Positions 38,201 to 46,804 of a stretch of 64,000 bases of DNA are shown piece after piece. The notes beneath the pieces are model-generated. The model did no database searches. It saw nothing but the letters and a program-made list of their open reading frames with translations, and was not told the DNA's origin. The position numbers and the translations under genes are program-made. Each line of letters starts with the position of its first letter. The first letter of the stretch is position 1. Origin of the DNA: Trebonia kvetii (GTDB lineage Bacteria > Actinomycetota > Actinomycetes > Streptosporangiales > Streptosporangiaceae); the NCBI RefSeq assembly GCF_007827045.1, contig NZ_RPFW01000001.1:1-64000 (forward strand), in the 5' to 3' direction.

Positions 38201-40880
38201 CGGGCAGGACGGCCCGCCGGTGCACCTGGTCACCGCGTACGTGCCCATCGCGGACCTGCCGGCGTTCGCCCGTGGGGTTGCCGTGCACCTGACCGAGGTC
38301 GCCCCCGACCAGCCCGTCGTCGTCGACGTTGAGTCATGGCGCGACGAGTCCCTGCTCCCTGACGAGCAGATGGCCGCTGAACTTGCCCGTATGCTCTCCG
38401 GTACGTCCTTCGGCCGCGACCTGCGCCGTCTGACCGTCGCCATGACGAGTGCCGCCCGAGGCACCGAGACCACCGCGGATTACCAGCGCACTCAGACATT
38501 TACGTTCTCGCAGGGTCCAGCCGGATTCACCGAGGACGCACTGCTCAGGAACATGCACCCGATGATCGCTGAGCGTCTCGACCTGTGGCGGCTGTCCAAT
38601 TTCTCGCTGCGCAGGCTGCCAAGCGGCGCGGAGGATGTGTACCTGTTCCACGCCGTCGCCCGCGCCAATCCGAAGGACGAGCGGCTGATCGCCATCGCCG
38701 AGGTGCGCGACCTCACCGCCGCCCGCGACTCGGCCGGCGAGAGCATCGGGTACCCGATGCTTGAAGGCATCCTGTCCCAGACCTTCGCCGACATCCGCGG
38801 CGCGCTCCGCGGCCAGTCGCAGCGACTGCGCCCGCTGCGGAACAGGGTGCTCCTCTACGTCCGCCCGGTGTGGAACATCCCCACCGCAACCTGGCAAGAC
38901 CTGGCGCACCAGATGGCGGCGCAGGCCGCCGACCTCGGGCTGGAGAAGGTCGCGGTACGGGTCCGGATGCCGGACGAGGCGACCGGCGAGCCGCGGACGG
39001 CCATCCTCGATGTAGAGAACGTGGCGGACAAGGCTGTCACCGTGCGCGTCCGCGAGCCATCGGACCAGCCCATCCAGCCGCATACCGAGTACCAGCGGCG
39101 TGCCCAGCGGGCCAAGCGGCTCGGGGTGCCCTATCCCTACGAGCTCATCCGTATGCTCACACCGCCCCAGGGTGCGCCCGCGGATTTCCCGGCCGGCGAC
39201 TTCACCGAGTACGACCTCAGCGAGGAGCGAACCCCGGACGGCAGCGGCGCCGGCGCCGATGAGCTCGTGCCGGTCAGCCGGCCCTACGGCCGCAACTCCG
39301 CGGGGATCGTCACCGGCGTCATCACCAGCTACACGTCCCTGGTGCCCGAGGGGATCCGCCGGGTGGCGATTCTCGGCGACCCGACAGAGGGACTCGGCAG
39401 CCTGGCGGAGCCGGAGTGCCGCCGCATTCTGGCGGCGCTGTCCCTCGCCCGGCGGATGCGGGTGCCCGTCGAATGGTTCGCGCTATCGTCTGGCGCCAAG
39501 ATCGCGTGGGACAGCGGGACCGAGAACATGGACTGGATCGCCGCGGTGCTGCGCGGCCTGGTCGAGTTCACCCAGTCAGGCGGTGAGGTCAACATTGTCG
39601 TCACCGGGATCAACGTCGGCGCCCAGCCGTACTGGGACGCCGAAGCGACCATGCTCATGCACACGCACGGCATCCTCATCATGACGCCCGCCAGCGCCAT
39701 GGTGCTCACCGGCAAGAAATCCCTGGACTACTCCGGTGGCGTGTCCGCTGAGGACAACTTCGGCATCGGCGGGTTCGAGCGGATCATGGGGCCCAACGGA
39801 CAAGCGCAGTACTGGGCGCCGACCCTGGCGGCGGCCTGTGCGCTGCTGCTGCGGCACTACGCGCACACATACATCGTCCCCGGCGAGCGTCATCCCCGCC
39901 GGGCGCCGACGAACGACCCGTCAGAACGCGACGTGCGCCCGTTCCCGCACAAGCAGGTCGAGGGGTCGGACTTCGCTACCGTGGGCGACATCTTCTCCGC
40001 CGAGCTGAACGGCGACCGCAAGAAGCCGTTCGACATGCGCTCGGTGATGCGGGCCGTCAGCGATGCCGACGACGTGCCGTTCGAGCGGTGGGCCCCGTGG
40101 CGCAACGCCGAAGGCGCGATCGTGTGGGAGGCGCGAGTCGGAGGGTTCCCGGTGTGCCTCATCGGCCTTGAGTCACGCAACGTGGCCAGAGCCGGGTTCG
40201 TTCCCGCCGACGGCCCCTCGTCGTGGACTTCGGGGACACTCTTCCCGCAGTCGTCGCGCAAGGTCGCCCGTGCCATCAACGCGGCAAGCGGCAACCGGCC
40301 CGTTGTCGTGCTGGCCAATCTCAGCGGCTTCGACGGCTCGCCGGAGAGCATGCGCAAGTGGCAGCTGGAATACGGCGCGGAGATCGGCCGCGCGGTGACC
40401 AACTTCCGCGGGCCAATCGTCTTCGTGGTGGTCTCGCGTTACCACGGCGGCGCGTTCGTGGTCTTCTCCAAGCGGCTGCACGATGACATGGAAACGGCCG
40501 CGGTGGCCGGTTCCTACGCTTCGGTGATCGGCGGGGCGCCGGCGGCCGGCGTCGTTCTCTCCCGCCAGGTGTCGGCAAGGACAGAGGAGGATCCCCGGGT
40601 CACGAGCCTGCGGACGCTGCTCACGACCGCGAAGGGCAAGGCGTTCGCGGAGGCGCACCATCAGCTGGCCGAGGTCACCCAGACCGTCAGGGCCGAGAAG
40701 CTGAAGCAGGTCGCCGACGAGTTCGACGGCATCCACGACATCAGGCGCGCGCTGCGCGTTGGGTCCGTTGACCACATCATCGCTCCTGAGCAGCTACGGC
40801 CATTCGTCATCCGCGCCGTGGAACGCCGGCTGGCTGCCGGGGTAACACCCGAAGTGCCTGACATGCGCACGGCGAGCTGA
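35235..40880 (+). CDS. Single-chain acyl-CoA carboxylase of eukaryotic architecture (BC-BCCP-central-CT)
   Basis: 1881 residues from MPGIRRLAIVNRGEPA, chosen because GAAGGA precedes it. Biotin carboxylase fills about 1-480 (KAASGGGGRGIRLV ATP-grasp loop, EVNTRLQVEHPVTE). The biotinyl domain has the biotin Lys at 626 (VESMKMET). A ~650-residue central region (about 670-1310) contains a VYLFHAVARANPKDERLIAIAEVRDL segment, split here only as recalled from eukaryotic ACC central domains. The carboxyltransferase (about 1320-1860) includes INVGAQPYWDAEATMLMHTHG, GKKSLDYSGG and VSAEDNFGIGG. The order matches eukaryotic ACC, unlike the usual separate AccA/AccD subunits of actinobacteria. It would make malonyl-CoA (or another alpha-carboxyl-CoA) for the synthase, whose stop is 28 bases upstream. 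Confidence 0.88.
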   Translation: MPGIRRLAIVNRGEPAMRCLAAVGELGEDFGEPVTTIALYTDPDAMSLFVRQADEAVPLGAALTAGPDGTRHSAYVDIGTVMAALATARADSVWVGWGFVAESADFAARCEAAGITFVGPPSDVIRLLGDKVRAKQLAERLGIPVVPWSGGPVHDSESALIAAGVLGYPVLVKAASGGGGRGIRLVESESAMPAAFASARREAEAAFGDPTMFVERKLGGARHIEVQVIADGHGTVWAAGIRDCSIQRRNQKVLEESGSTAVRPATAAALRDAAVRLCAAVGYRSAGTVEFLVDPATQQFLLMEVNTRLQVEHPVTEATTGIDLVKLQLHIARGGRLPPAPPPVTGYAIEARLNAEDPEHDFAPTPGRVSALRLPSGPGIRVDTGVAEGDDVAPEFDSMIAKIIACGHDRAEALSRLKRALAQSLVVIDGGMTNKAFLLSLVGNPDIVAGRYDTHWLDRLTEAGGHLPADDPIALLAAAIEGADTDQAAVQANFVASAARGRPELPDQVGHRVRLRARGGSYQMHVYRLGHSDYRVAAGTALIDVGVQRLGRFERAVTCRGRRYKVVAASQGSRLLIEVAGVAHVITRDDGGQVRCPSPAFVVAVSVTTGDIVRAGDPLAVVESMKMETTIVAPHDGMVRSVYAQVNTQVEAGAPLVALRAAAGRSESRGQNGSGGRSGTAAEFADLATPSVGHDVADIDNLLRAYLLGYDIEDGDAHELNRERGKQLTDVPSDDDGRIRSDQELLEIFADAAALSRPVPEDEQEEEHPRSSHEYLLTYLSFLDPERSGVPGHFLRQLRATLARYGIQSLTRTPELEQALLRITRSADRMPAAAPIVIAILDRWRRGHDPLADAITDDRLLVLARLISSTQGRYPDVCDLARDVRFCYVDGPVINRTRAKAYAEIETSLDELCGQPAPDRQRDLADQVVWFPLPMRARIRDWYRDADATARARLLVVRTRRFYRIRDLMRIRCQMFGGHLTCLADYHEPGQDGPPVHLVTAYVPIADLPAFARGVAVHLTEVAPDQPVVVDVESWRDESLLPDEQMAAELARMLSGTSFGRDLRRLTVAMTSAARGTETTADYQRTQTFTFSQGPAGFTEDALLRNMHPMIAERLDLWRLSNFSLRRLPSGAEDVYLFHAVARANPKDERLIAIAEVRDLTAARDSAGESIGYPMLEGILSQTFADIRGALRGQSQRLRPLRNRVLLYVRPVWNIPTATWQDLAHQMAAQAADLGLEKVAVRVRMPDEATGEPRTAILDVENVADKAVTVRVREPSDQPIQPHTEYQRRAQRAKRLGVPYPYELIRMLTPPQGAPADFPAGDFTEYDLSEERTPDGSGAGADELVPVSRPYGRNSAGIVTGVITSYTSLVPEGIRRVAILGDPTEGLGSLAEPECRRILAALSLARRMRVPVEWFALSSGAKIAWDSGTENMDWIAAVLRGLVEFTQSGGEVNIVVTGINVGAQPYWDAEATMLMHTHGILIMTPASAMVLTGKKSLDYSGGVSAEDNFGIGGFERIMGPNGQAQYWAPTLAAACALLLRHYAHTYIVPGERHPRRAPTNDPSERDVRPFPHKQVEGSDFATVGDIFSAELNGDRKKPFDMRSVMRAVSDADDVPFERWAPWRNAEGAIVWEARVGGFPVCLIGLESRNVARAGFVPADGPSSWTSGTLFPQSSRKVARAINAASGNRPVVVLANLSGFDGSPESMRKWQLEYGAEIGRAVTNFRGPIVFVVVSRYHGGAFVVFSKRLHDDMETAAVAGSYASVIGGAPAAGVVLSRQVSARTEEDPRVTSLRTLLTTAKGKAFAEAHHQLAEVTQTVRAEKLKQVADEFDGIHDIRRALRVGSVDHIIAPEQLRPFVIRAVERRLAAGVTPEVPDMRTAS

Positions 40881-40887
40881 TCCAGGG

Positions 40888-41694
40888 CTAGCTGACCGGC
40901 CGGTCGATCCAGCGGTGCGACGGGAGCATGGTGTCCACCGGAGACTGTGCCTCAAGCCCGGCGGGCGGGGAGCCGCCTGGCGATGGGCCGCCGGGCGGCC
41001 AGCAGGCGGTCACCAGGAACGCACCGCTCCGCCGCCACCAGCCGGGGAAGACCTCGCCCTCGGCGGTGCGAACGCGGAGCTCGGACCAGGTGCGCTCCGG
41101 CGGGCTCAGCTCGGCCACAGCCACCTCGACCGAACGAGTGTCCCGGCGCAGCCCGGTCTCCAGCACCTTGAGCGCGCTTTCCTTGGCCGACCAGATGAGG
41201 TTGGCCGCCATGTCCCTGGCCGGGCCTGCGCTGTCCACCAGCCGCTGCTCCGCTTCCGTCAGGTAATCGCGGACGAAGGCGTCGCTGCGCGGCTCGACGA
41301 TCTCAACATCACAGCCGAGCGCGGCCGCGCGGTCCGCTACCAGGCAGACGGCACACCCCGCCCGGTCGGTGAGCGACACGCCGCGGCCCGCCTGCCGGCC
41401 GTCGATGTAGAGCCGGGGGGCGCCGCTCGGCGCGTTCCTGCCCTCGATCCTGGCAAGCACGGCCGGATCGTCCGGCCAGCCGAGTACCCGCGCCACCGCG
41501 AGCTTGAGCGTCCACCGGCCGAGCAGGAAGTCGGTTCGCCGCTTGGCGTAGCGGAGCGCGTCAGCCCGGCCGCGCTCGGCTGCGCTGAGCCAGTCGCCTG
41601 CGGCAGGCAGCTGATCCTCGCCGCGCGCGAGCCACCAGGTAGCAAGCGCCTGGCTGGCCTCGCGATCACGCCCGGTTCCCGGCGTCATGGACAT
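40888..41694 (-). CDS. 4'-phosphopantetheinyl transferase, Sfp/Gsp type
   Basis: 268 residues. GCDVEIVEPR gives the metal-binding Asp129 and Glu131, and LIWSAKESALKVL is the W/FxxKE(S)xxK signature (Lys171, Glu172). The upstream substrate loop reads GVSLTDRAG where SLSH is common. The enzyme transfers phosphopantetheine from CoA to carrier-protein serines and is placed tail-to-tail with the carboxylase, 7 bases apart, so it is probably dedicated to the ACP of the neighbouring synthase. C-terminal ~40 residues are Pro/Gly-rich and not conserved. Start: ATG 41694; a second ATG two codons later is possible. Confidence 0.87.
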   Translation of the reverse strand: MSMTPGTGRDREASQALATWWLARGEDQLPAAGDWLSAAERGRADALRYAKRRTDFLLGRWTLKLAVARVLGWPDDPAVLARIEGRNAPSGAPRLYIDGRQAGRGVSLTDRAGCAVCLVADRAAALGCDVEIVEPRSDAFVRDYLTEAEQRLVDSAGPARDMAANLIWSAKESALKVLETGLRRDTRSVEVAVAELSPPERTWSELRVRTAEGEVFPGWWRRSGAFLVTACWPPGGPSPGGSPPAGLEAQSPVDTMLPSHRWIDRPVS

Positions 41695-41787
41695 CGCGTC
41701 CGCCTTGACTGTTCGGTTGGCTCGAGCACAGACACCACGGATCCGTTCGGATGGACTCTATGCTTTTATCCCGAACGGGGGCAGGGG

Positions 41788-43539
41788 TCAGGCCTTCAGC
41801 GGCGGTGACAGCCGCAGCGCGGCCGGCGCACCGGCGGGCACGGCTGGATTGCGCGGCGGGACGGGCGCTACCTTCTGGTAGGAGGCGCCCGGGGCGGGCC
41901 GCGAGTCGGCGTCGCCGCGGTTAGGCCACATCGCCATGGCCCGCTCGGCTTGGGCGGTGATCGTGAGTGCCGGGTTCACGCCGAGATTGGCCGAGACCGC
42001 CGAGCCGTCGACGATGTGCAGTCCCTGGTACCCGTAGACGCGGTGGTAAGGGTCGATCACGCCGGTGGCGGCCGAGTCCCCGATCGCGGCGCCGCCGAGG
42101 AAGTGCGCGGTCATCGGGATGTTGAACAGGTCGGTCCAGGTGCCGAAGGCGGTGCCGCCGATTTCCTCGGCGAGCAGCCGCGTGGCGCGGTGTGCGCTGG
42201 GAATCCAGACCGGGTTCGGCTCGCCGTGGCCACGCCCTGAGCGCATGCCCCAGCCGAACCGCCCGCGGTTGGCCCGGACGGTGATCGAGTTGTTGCGGCT
42301 CTGCATGACCAGCGCGATGACCGTCCGCTGCGACCAGTGCCGGAGGTTCACCACCTTGCCGAGTTCTAGCGGATGGGCGGCCACCTGGCGCAGGAATTTC
42401 GCCCAACGCGGTGTACGCCCGCCACCGTCGATCAGCAACGTGCGCAGCGCTCCCATTTCATTGCAGCCGTGGCCGTACCGAACCGGTTCGATATGGGTGT
42501 CTTCGTCCGGGAAGAACGACGAGGTGATCGCCACGCCGCGGGTGTAATCAGCACCCTTGAGCCGCAGTCGCTCCGCACCGAGGATGGCCTCGGAGTTGGT
42601 GCGGGTCACCGCGCCAAGCCGGTCGGACAGCAGCGGCAGGGAACCAGTCGCCTTCATCTTGTGCAGCAGCTTCTGGGTACCCCAGGTGCCCGCGGCGAAC
42701 ACGACCTGCCCGGCCGACAGCGCGCGCCGCTGGCGGCGCGGGCTTCCGGTGCGCTTGACCTCGACCGTGAACCCGTCCGGGCGGGGGTGAACCGCGGTCA
42801 CCGTCGTCATGGGCATGATCCGCGCGCCTGCCCGTTCGGCGAGGTAGAGGTAGTTCTCGGTCAGCATGTTCTTCGCGCCGTTGCGGCAGCCGGTCATGCA
42901 CGCGCCGCACTCGGTACAGGCGGCCCGCAGCGGCCCCGCACCGCCGAAATAGGGGTCCGTGGCCCCGGTTCCCTGGCCATCAGTTCCCTGGCCATCGCCG
43001 AAATACACGCCGACCCGGGCCAGATGGAACGTGTCGGCACGCCCCATCCGGTCGGCGACCTTCTTCATCGCCAGGTCCGCCGGGGTCATGGTCGTGTTGG
43101 GCACCACGCCGAGCATCCGTTCGGCCTGGTCGTAATACGGTGCGAGCTCGCTGCGCCAGTCCGCGATGCCGCTCCACTGCGGGTCGTCGTAGAAGGGCTC
43201 CGCCGGCCGGTACAGCGTGTTCGCGTAGTTGAGCGAACCGCCGCCGACCCCGGCCCCGGCCAGGATTAGCACCCGTGAGTCCTTCTCACCGCGCAGCAGA
43301 TGGATGCGCTGGATGCCGGTCATGCCGAACTGCGGTGCCCACATGTACCTGGAAACCCGCCACGACGTCTTCGGCAGAGCGCTATGACGCTGTCCGGGGA
43401 GGGGCTCGGCTGGATCATCGAACCTGCGGCCAGCCTCAAGCACGCCGACCCGGTATCCCTTTTCCGTCAGCCGCAGGGCTGCGACACTGCCGCCGAAGCC
43501 TGACCCGATCACCAGAACGTCATAATCAAGACCACTCAT
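41788..43539 (-). CDS. GMC-family oxidoreductase, cholesterol-oxidase (ChoD)-like
   Basis: 583 residues. VIGSGFGGSVAALRL is the FAD site and GAGVGGGSLNYANTL the second flavin loop. CTECGACMTGCRNGAKN is a Cys-rich stretch found in ChoD-type members. The GMC C-terminal signature HIVDGSAVSANLGVNPALTI is followed by AERAMAMWP. Length and motifs fit mycobacterial ChoD (Rv3409c). It could oxidise a sterol or another secondary alcohol to a ketone. It follows the PPTase on the same strand with a ~94-bp gap. No Tat or Sec signal is visible, so it is probably cytoplasmic or membrane-associated. No other sterol-catabolism genes are seen, so the substrate may be a product of the local synthase. Confidence 0.83.
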   Translation of the reverse strand: MSGLDYDVLVIGSGFGGSVAALRLTEKGYRVGVLEAGRRFDDPAEPLPGQRHSALPKTSWRVSRYMWAPQFGMTGIQRIHLLRGEKDSRVLILAGAGVGGGSLNYANTLYRPAEPFYDDPQWSGIADWRSELAPYYDQAERMLGVVPNTTMTPADLAMKKVADRMGRADTFHLARVGVYFGDGQGTDGQGTGATDPYFGGAGPLRAACTECGACMTGCRNGAKNMLTENYLYLAERAGARIMPMTTVTAVHPRPDGFTVEVKRTGSPRRQRRALSAGQVVFAAGTWGTQKLLHKMKATGSLPLLSDRLGAVTRTNSEAILGAERLRLKGADYTRGVAITSSFFPDEDTHIEPVRYGHGCNEMGALRTLLIDGGGRTPRWAKFLRQVAAHPLELGKVVNLRHWSQRTVIALVMQSRNNSITVRANRGRFGWGMRSGRGHGEPNPVWIPSAHRATRLLAEEIGGTAFGTWTDLFNIPMTAHFLGGAAIGDSAATGVIDPYHRVYGYQGLHIVDGSAVSANLGVNPALTITAQAERAMAMWPNRGDADSRPAPGASYQKVAPVPPRNPAVPAGAPAALRLSPPLKA

Positions 43540-43739
43540 CGCATCTTCAGCCCCCCGGGACCACGGCCGGGGCCGCAGCCGGCATCCGTGACCGTCGTCC
43601 CCTGCCAGCCTAGAAGGCCGGACCAGCGAATGCTACCCCCTAGTAACCTACGGACGTCGAGCCGCCAGGGGTCTTGTGCCCACGGACCTCGGGACCTCGG
43701 GCCCTGCCAGGGCCAGCGGTCCCGCCATATGTTCGGAAG

Positions 43740-45143
43740 ATGACGACACCTAGCGGCGCGTATATGGGCGCGAGCGACGCGTTCTCCTGGCACATGGAGC
43801 GCGATCCCGTGCTCAGGCCGTCCATCGTGGTGGCCGTCTTGCTCGACCGCCCGCCCGACTGGGATGCGCTCGTGGCGCGCGTCGAGCGGACATCCCGGCT
43901 CATGCCCTCGCTGCGCCAGCGCGTCATCGACAGCCCGGTCCCCGCCGTCGCCCCCCGGTGGACCTACGATCCCCACTTCGACCTGACCTGGCACATGCGC
44001 CGCGTCCCCGCTCCCGAGCCCCGGACCTGGGACGCGGTTCTCCGGCTCGCACACGGGCCGGCGATGGATACCTTCGATCGCGCTCGTCCGCTGTGGGAAC
44101 TCACCCTGGTCGAAGGCCTCGAAAACGGAGCGGCGGCGCTCATCGTCAAGGTCCACCATTCTCTGTCAGACGGCGTAAGCGGGATGCGCCTGCTGGCGGC
44201 CATGGCCGACCCGAAGCGCAAGCCCCGCGCCCTGGGCAAGATGCCGCCGGCACCGCTAGGCGAGAAGGTGGACCACCTCACCCTTGTCGCCGACGCCGCG
44301 GGCCTGATGACCGCGCAGCTCACGCGCTTGGCCTGGCGCGGAGCCGAGGCAGCCATCCCGGCTCTGCTCCGCTCCGCACGCGACCCGGCCGGCCTCGCCC
44401 GCGGCGCTGTCGCGATGGCCCGCTCCGTCTACCGGACAGCAGGGCCGAGTTCTGGTGCCATGTCACCCCTGATGCGGGAGCGGGCGACGGCACGCCATCT
44501 CGCCGTGATGGAGGTCTCCCTTGATGCCATGAAGGCGGCGGCCAAGGCGGCCGACGGGACCGTCAACGACGCCTACCTGACGGTGGTGACGGGGGGACTG
44601 CGCAGATACCACGAGCGCCACGGCACGTCCGCCGAGTCCCTGCGGGCCGTCGTTCCGGTCAGTCTCAGGACCGAGGACGACACGGGCTGGGGAAACAGGA
44701 TCACCCTGCAGCGGCTGATTCTGCCGGTCGGGGAACTAGAGCCTGGCGTCCGGATGCGCGCCCTGCACCGCGTCATCGAAGCGGCACGCAGGGAGCCGTC
44801 TCTTCCCGTTACCGGCATGATCGCGGGGGCGCTCAACATGCTGCCGGTCGGCTATGTGGGCGGGATACTCAAGCACGTCGACTTCCTGGCAAGCAACGTA
44901 ACCGGCCCCCAGGCTCCGGTCTACCTGGCCGGCGGCAAGATCACCGGCTTGTTCGCGTTCGGGCCCACCATCGGGGCCTCACTCAACACGACGCTGCTGT
45001 CGTACGCCGGCACCTGCCATATCGGCATCAACATCGACACCGCCGCGGTGCCAGACCCGGACGTACTGCTGGCCTGCCTTCAGGAAAGCCTCGCCGAGGT
45101 TACGGTCCCGAGCGCCGCCGAGCCGGTTCCGGCGCAGCCATGA
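43740..45143 (+). CDS. Second WS/DGAT-family acyltransferase
   Basis: 467 residues. ALIVKVHHSLSDGVSG has the HHxxxDG motif (His139, His140, Asp144) preceded by RPLWELTLVEGL. GTVNDAYLTVVTGGLR and FLASNVTGPQAPVYLAG are the C-terminal landmarks. It is only distantly similar to the WS/DGAT at 17847, so the two may use different acceptors. The start is uncertain: ATG at 43740 has GGAAG directly adjacent, and ATG at 43764 would give a more usual family N-terminus. Upstream lies the divergent GMC oxidase, downstream a 12-bp palindrome and the DUF3068 gene. Confidence 0.82.
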   Translation: MTTPSGAYMGASDAFSWHMERDPVLRPSIVVAVLLDRPPDWDALVARVERTSRLMPSLRQRVIDSPVPAVAPRWTYDPHFDLTWHMRRVPAPEPRTWDAVLRLAHGPAMDTFDRARPLWELTLVEGLENGAAALIVKVHHSLSDGVSGMRLLAAMADPKRKPRALGKMPPAPLGEKVDHLTLVADAAGLMTAQLTRLAWRGAEAAIPALLRSARDPAGLARGAVAMARSVYRTAGPSSGAMSPLMRERATARHLAVMEVSLDAMKAAAKAADGTVNDAYLTVVTGGLRRYHERHGTSAESLRAVVPVSLRTEDDTGWGNRITLQRLILPVGELEPGVRMRALHRVIEAARREPSLPVTGMIAGALNMLPVGYVGGILKHVDFLASNVTGPQAPVYLAGGKITGLFAFGPTIGASLNTTLLSYAGTCHIGINIDTAAVPDPDVLLACLQESLAEVTVPSAAEPVPAQP

Positions 45144-45153
45144 GGCAAGGGGG

Positions 45154-45165
45154 GTGAAATTTCAC
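45154..45165. promoter_or_regulatory. 12-bp palindrome upstream of the DUF3068 gene
   Basis: GTGAAATTTCAC is a perfect palindrome 11 bases after the WS/DGAT stop and about 130 bases before the next start. It stands out as AT-rich in this GC-rich DNA and could be a repressor operator. No cognate regulator is adjacent. Confidence 0.35.
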
Positions 45166-45294
45166 ATTACTGGCGAACATCATCAGCTCTCTCACCTAGC
45201 ACGGGGACATGACCCCGGCAGGTGGCACTAAGCGTGCCGTCTGGACCAGAACGGCAACGGGGCGACCTGGGCGGCATGCGTGACAGGAGTCATC

Positions 45295-46365
45295 ATGCGC
45301 AAGACCGCAATCTCAAGTGGTGTGATCGGGCTGGTCCTGCTCATCTCCGCCGGCCTGATGGCCTGGTGGATCACGCCGTCGTACATCGCACGCGTGCCGA
45401 GCGATTTCAACAAGACGCGGACCTACGACGCCACGATCCGCACGTTGTTCAACCCGGCGGCGCTGGCGACCGGCAACCTGGCCGGCGCCATCAAGACAGG
45501 CCTGCCCGCGACAATCTCCGAGACCGTCAAGGTGCAGCAGACGTCGGGCAACACCGCCCTCGTGCAGGACACCAGGAACATCACGGTGGCCGGCAGCACC
45601 GTGGGGCAGACCGTCTCGCCTTACGCGCTCGACAGGCAGACCCTCGAGGCCACAAGCAGTCACCCAGGCAGCTGGAGCGTGATTCCCGCCACGGGCCTGG
45701 CGGTGAGCTGGCCGTTCGGCGCGAAGCAGCAGAACTATACCGGGTGGGTCTACCAGACGAACACCACCACCACCCTGAGGTACGTCAAGCAGGCGCAGCA
45801 GGGTGGCATCAACACCTACGAGTACCAGGCGACCGTCGCTCCGACTCCGATCAAGAACCCGCAGCTGCTGGCGAGCCTGCCCAAGTCGCTGCCGGTGTCT
45901 TTGCTGCCGGGCCTGAGCGCGGCCGGTCTTATCTCGCCGACCGTCCTGACCAGCCTGGCTCATGCGTTCCCGAACGCCACCTCGGTTCCGCTCGCCTACA
46001 CCTATCAGTCAGCCAACACCTATTACGTGGCGCCCGCCACCGGGCTGGTCGTGAACGTCAGCAACAACGAGACCGAGATGGGCGGCATCGCGCTCCCTAA
46101 CGGCCAGATCCTCCCCGTGCTGCCGGTGCTGGCGTACACCTACCACGCCACCCCCGCCAGCCTGTCGGACGCCGTGAACGACGCTAACAGCGGCAGCAGC
46201 ACGATCACGACCTTGGGAGTGACCGGGCCGATCACCGCGGCGGCGGTTGGCTTCGTCCTCCTGGTCCTCGCCGCCTTGCTGTGGATACGGGGCGGCAGCA
46301 AGGGCCGCCCTGCCAGGACGGCTAGCACTGAGCGCCACCCCGCCCCCGCAAGCGGTAGCCGCTGA
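45295..46365 (+). CDS. DUF3068 (PorA-family) membrane-anchored envelope protein
   Basis: 356 residues. An N-terminal membrane helix (about 8-26, VIGLVLLISAGLMAWW) and a C-terminal helix (about 308-332, AAAVGFVLLVLAALLW) bracket a ~280-residue outer domain rich in Thr, Ser and Asn. This two-anchor pattern with YVAPATGLVVNVSN and ending in a short basic tail is that of DUF3068, sometimes named the PorA family. AGGAG precedes ATG 45295 by 7 bases, so the upstream GTG at 45280 is not used. It sits before an MMPL exporter, suggesting a role in the cell envelope. Exact function is not known. Confidence 0.78.
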   Translation: MRKTAISSGVIGLVLLISAGLMAWWITPSYIARVPSDFNKTRTYDATIRTLFNPAALATGNLAGAIKTGLPATISETVKVQQTSGNTALVQDTRNITVAGSTVGQTVSPYALDRQTLEATSSHPGSWSVIPATGLAVSWPFGAKQQNYTGWVYQTNTTTTLRYVKQAQQGGINTYEYQATVAPTPIKNPQLLASLPKSLPVSLLPGLSAAGLISPTVLTSLAHAFPNATSVPLAYTYQSANTYYVAPATGLVVNVSNNETEMGGIALPNGQILPVLPVLAYTYHATPASLSDAVNDANSGSSTITTLGVTGPITAAAVGFVLLVLAALLWIRGGSKGRPARTASTERHPAPASGSR

Positions 46366-46804
46366 TTGCCACCCTCCCACCTGGGCGCCTGCGCCTCAGG
46401 TCAACGACAGGCAGGACCGTGCGAGCGCAGACCCGCGCTCGCACGGTCACGTCCGCCGCCCCCCACGATGACCAGGACGTAGGCGGACCGGTCGGCTCCG
46501 AGGGTGAGGCCGATGCGGCGGGCCGGCGCCTACTCGCCCACCCCGAAGAGCCTCCCGCCGGCGCGCGGGCCTTCGCCATGCGTGCCCGATCGCATGGACC
46601 TGCGGGTACGTTTTCGGCTTGTCCCGCGTGGTCGTTTGCCAGCGTCGGGCCATGGTGAACGTCACCGTCGAGGCTCGGGTCGCGTTTGACTGCCTCGACA
46701 ATTGCGATCGCAGAATGTGACCTACGACTCTTATCTTTCGCTCCCGTCCGTCGTTGGCTGGTAACGGATTCGCCATGCTCGTTCCCATGCCGTGAGAGGC
46801 CAAG
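46366..46804. other. Intergenic before the MMPL gene
   Basis: 439 bases without a supported gene; the long minus frames here are shadows of the MMPL gene. The last 20 bases hold GAGAGG, the ribosome site for 46805. No repeat or clear promoter was picked out. Confidence 0.45.
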
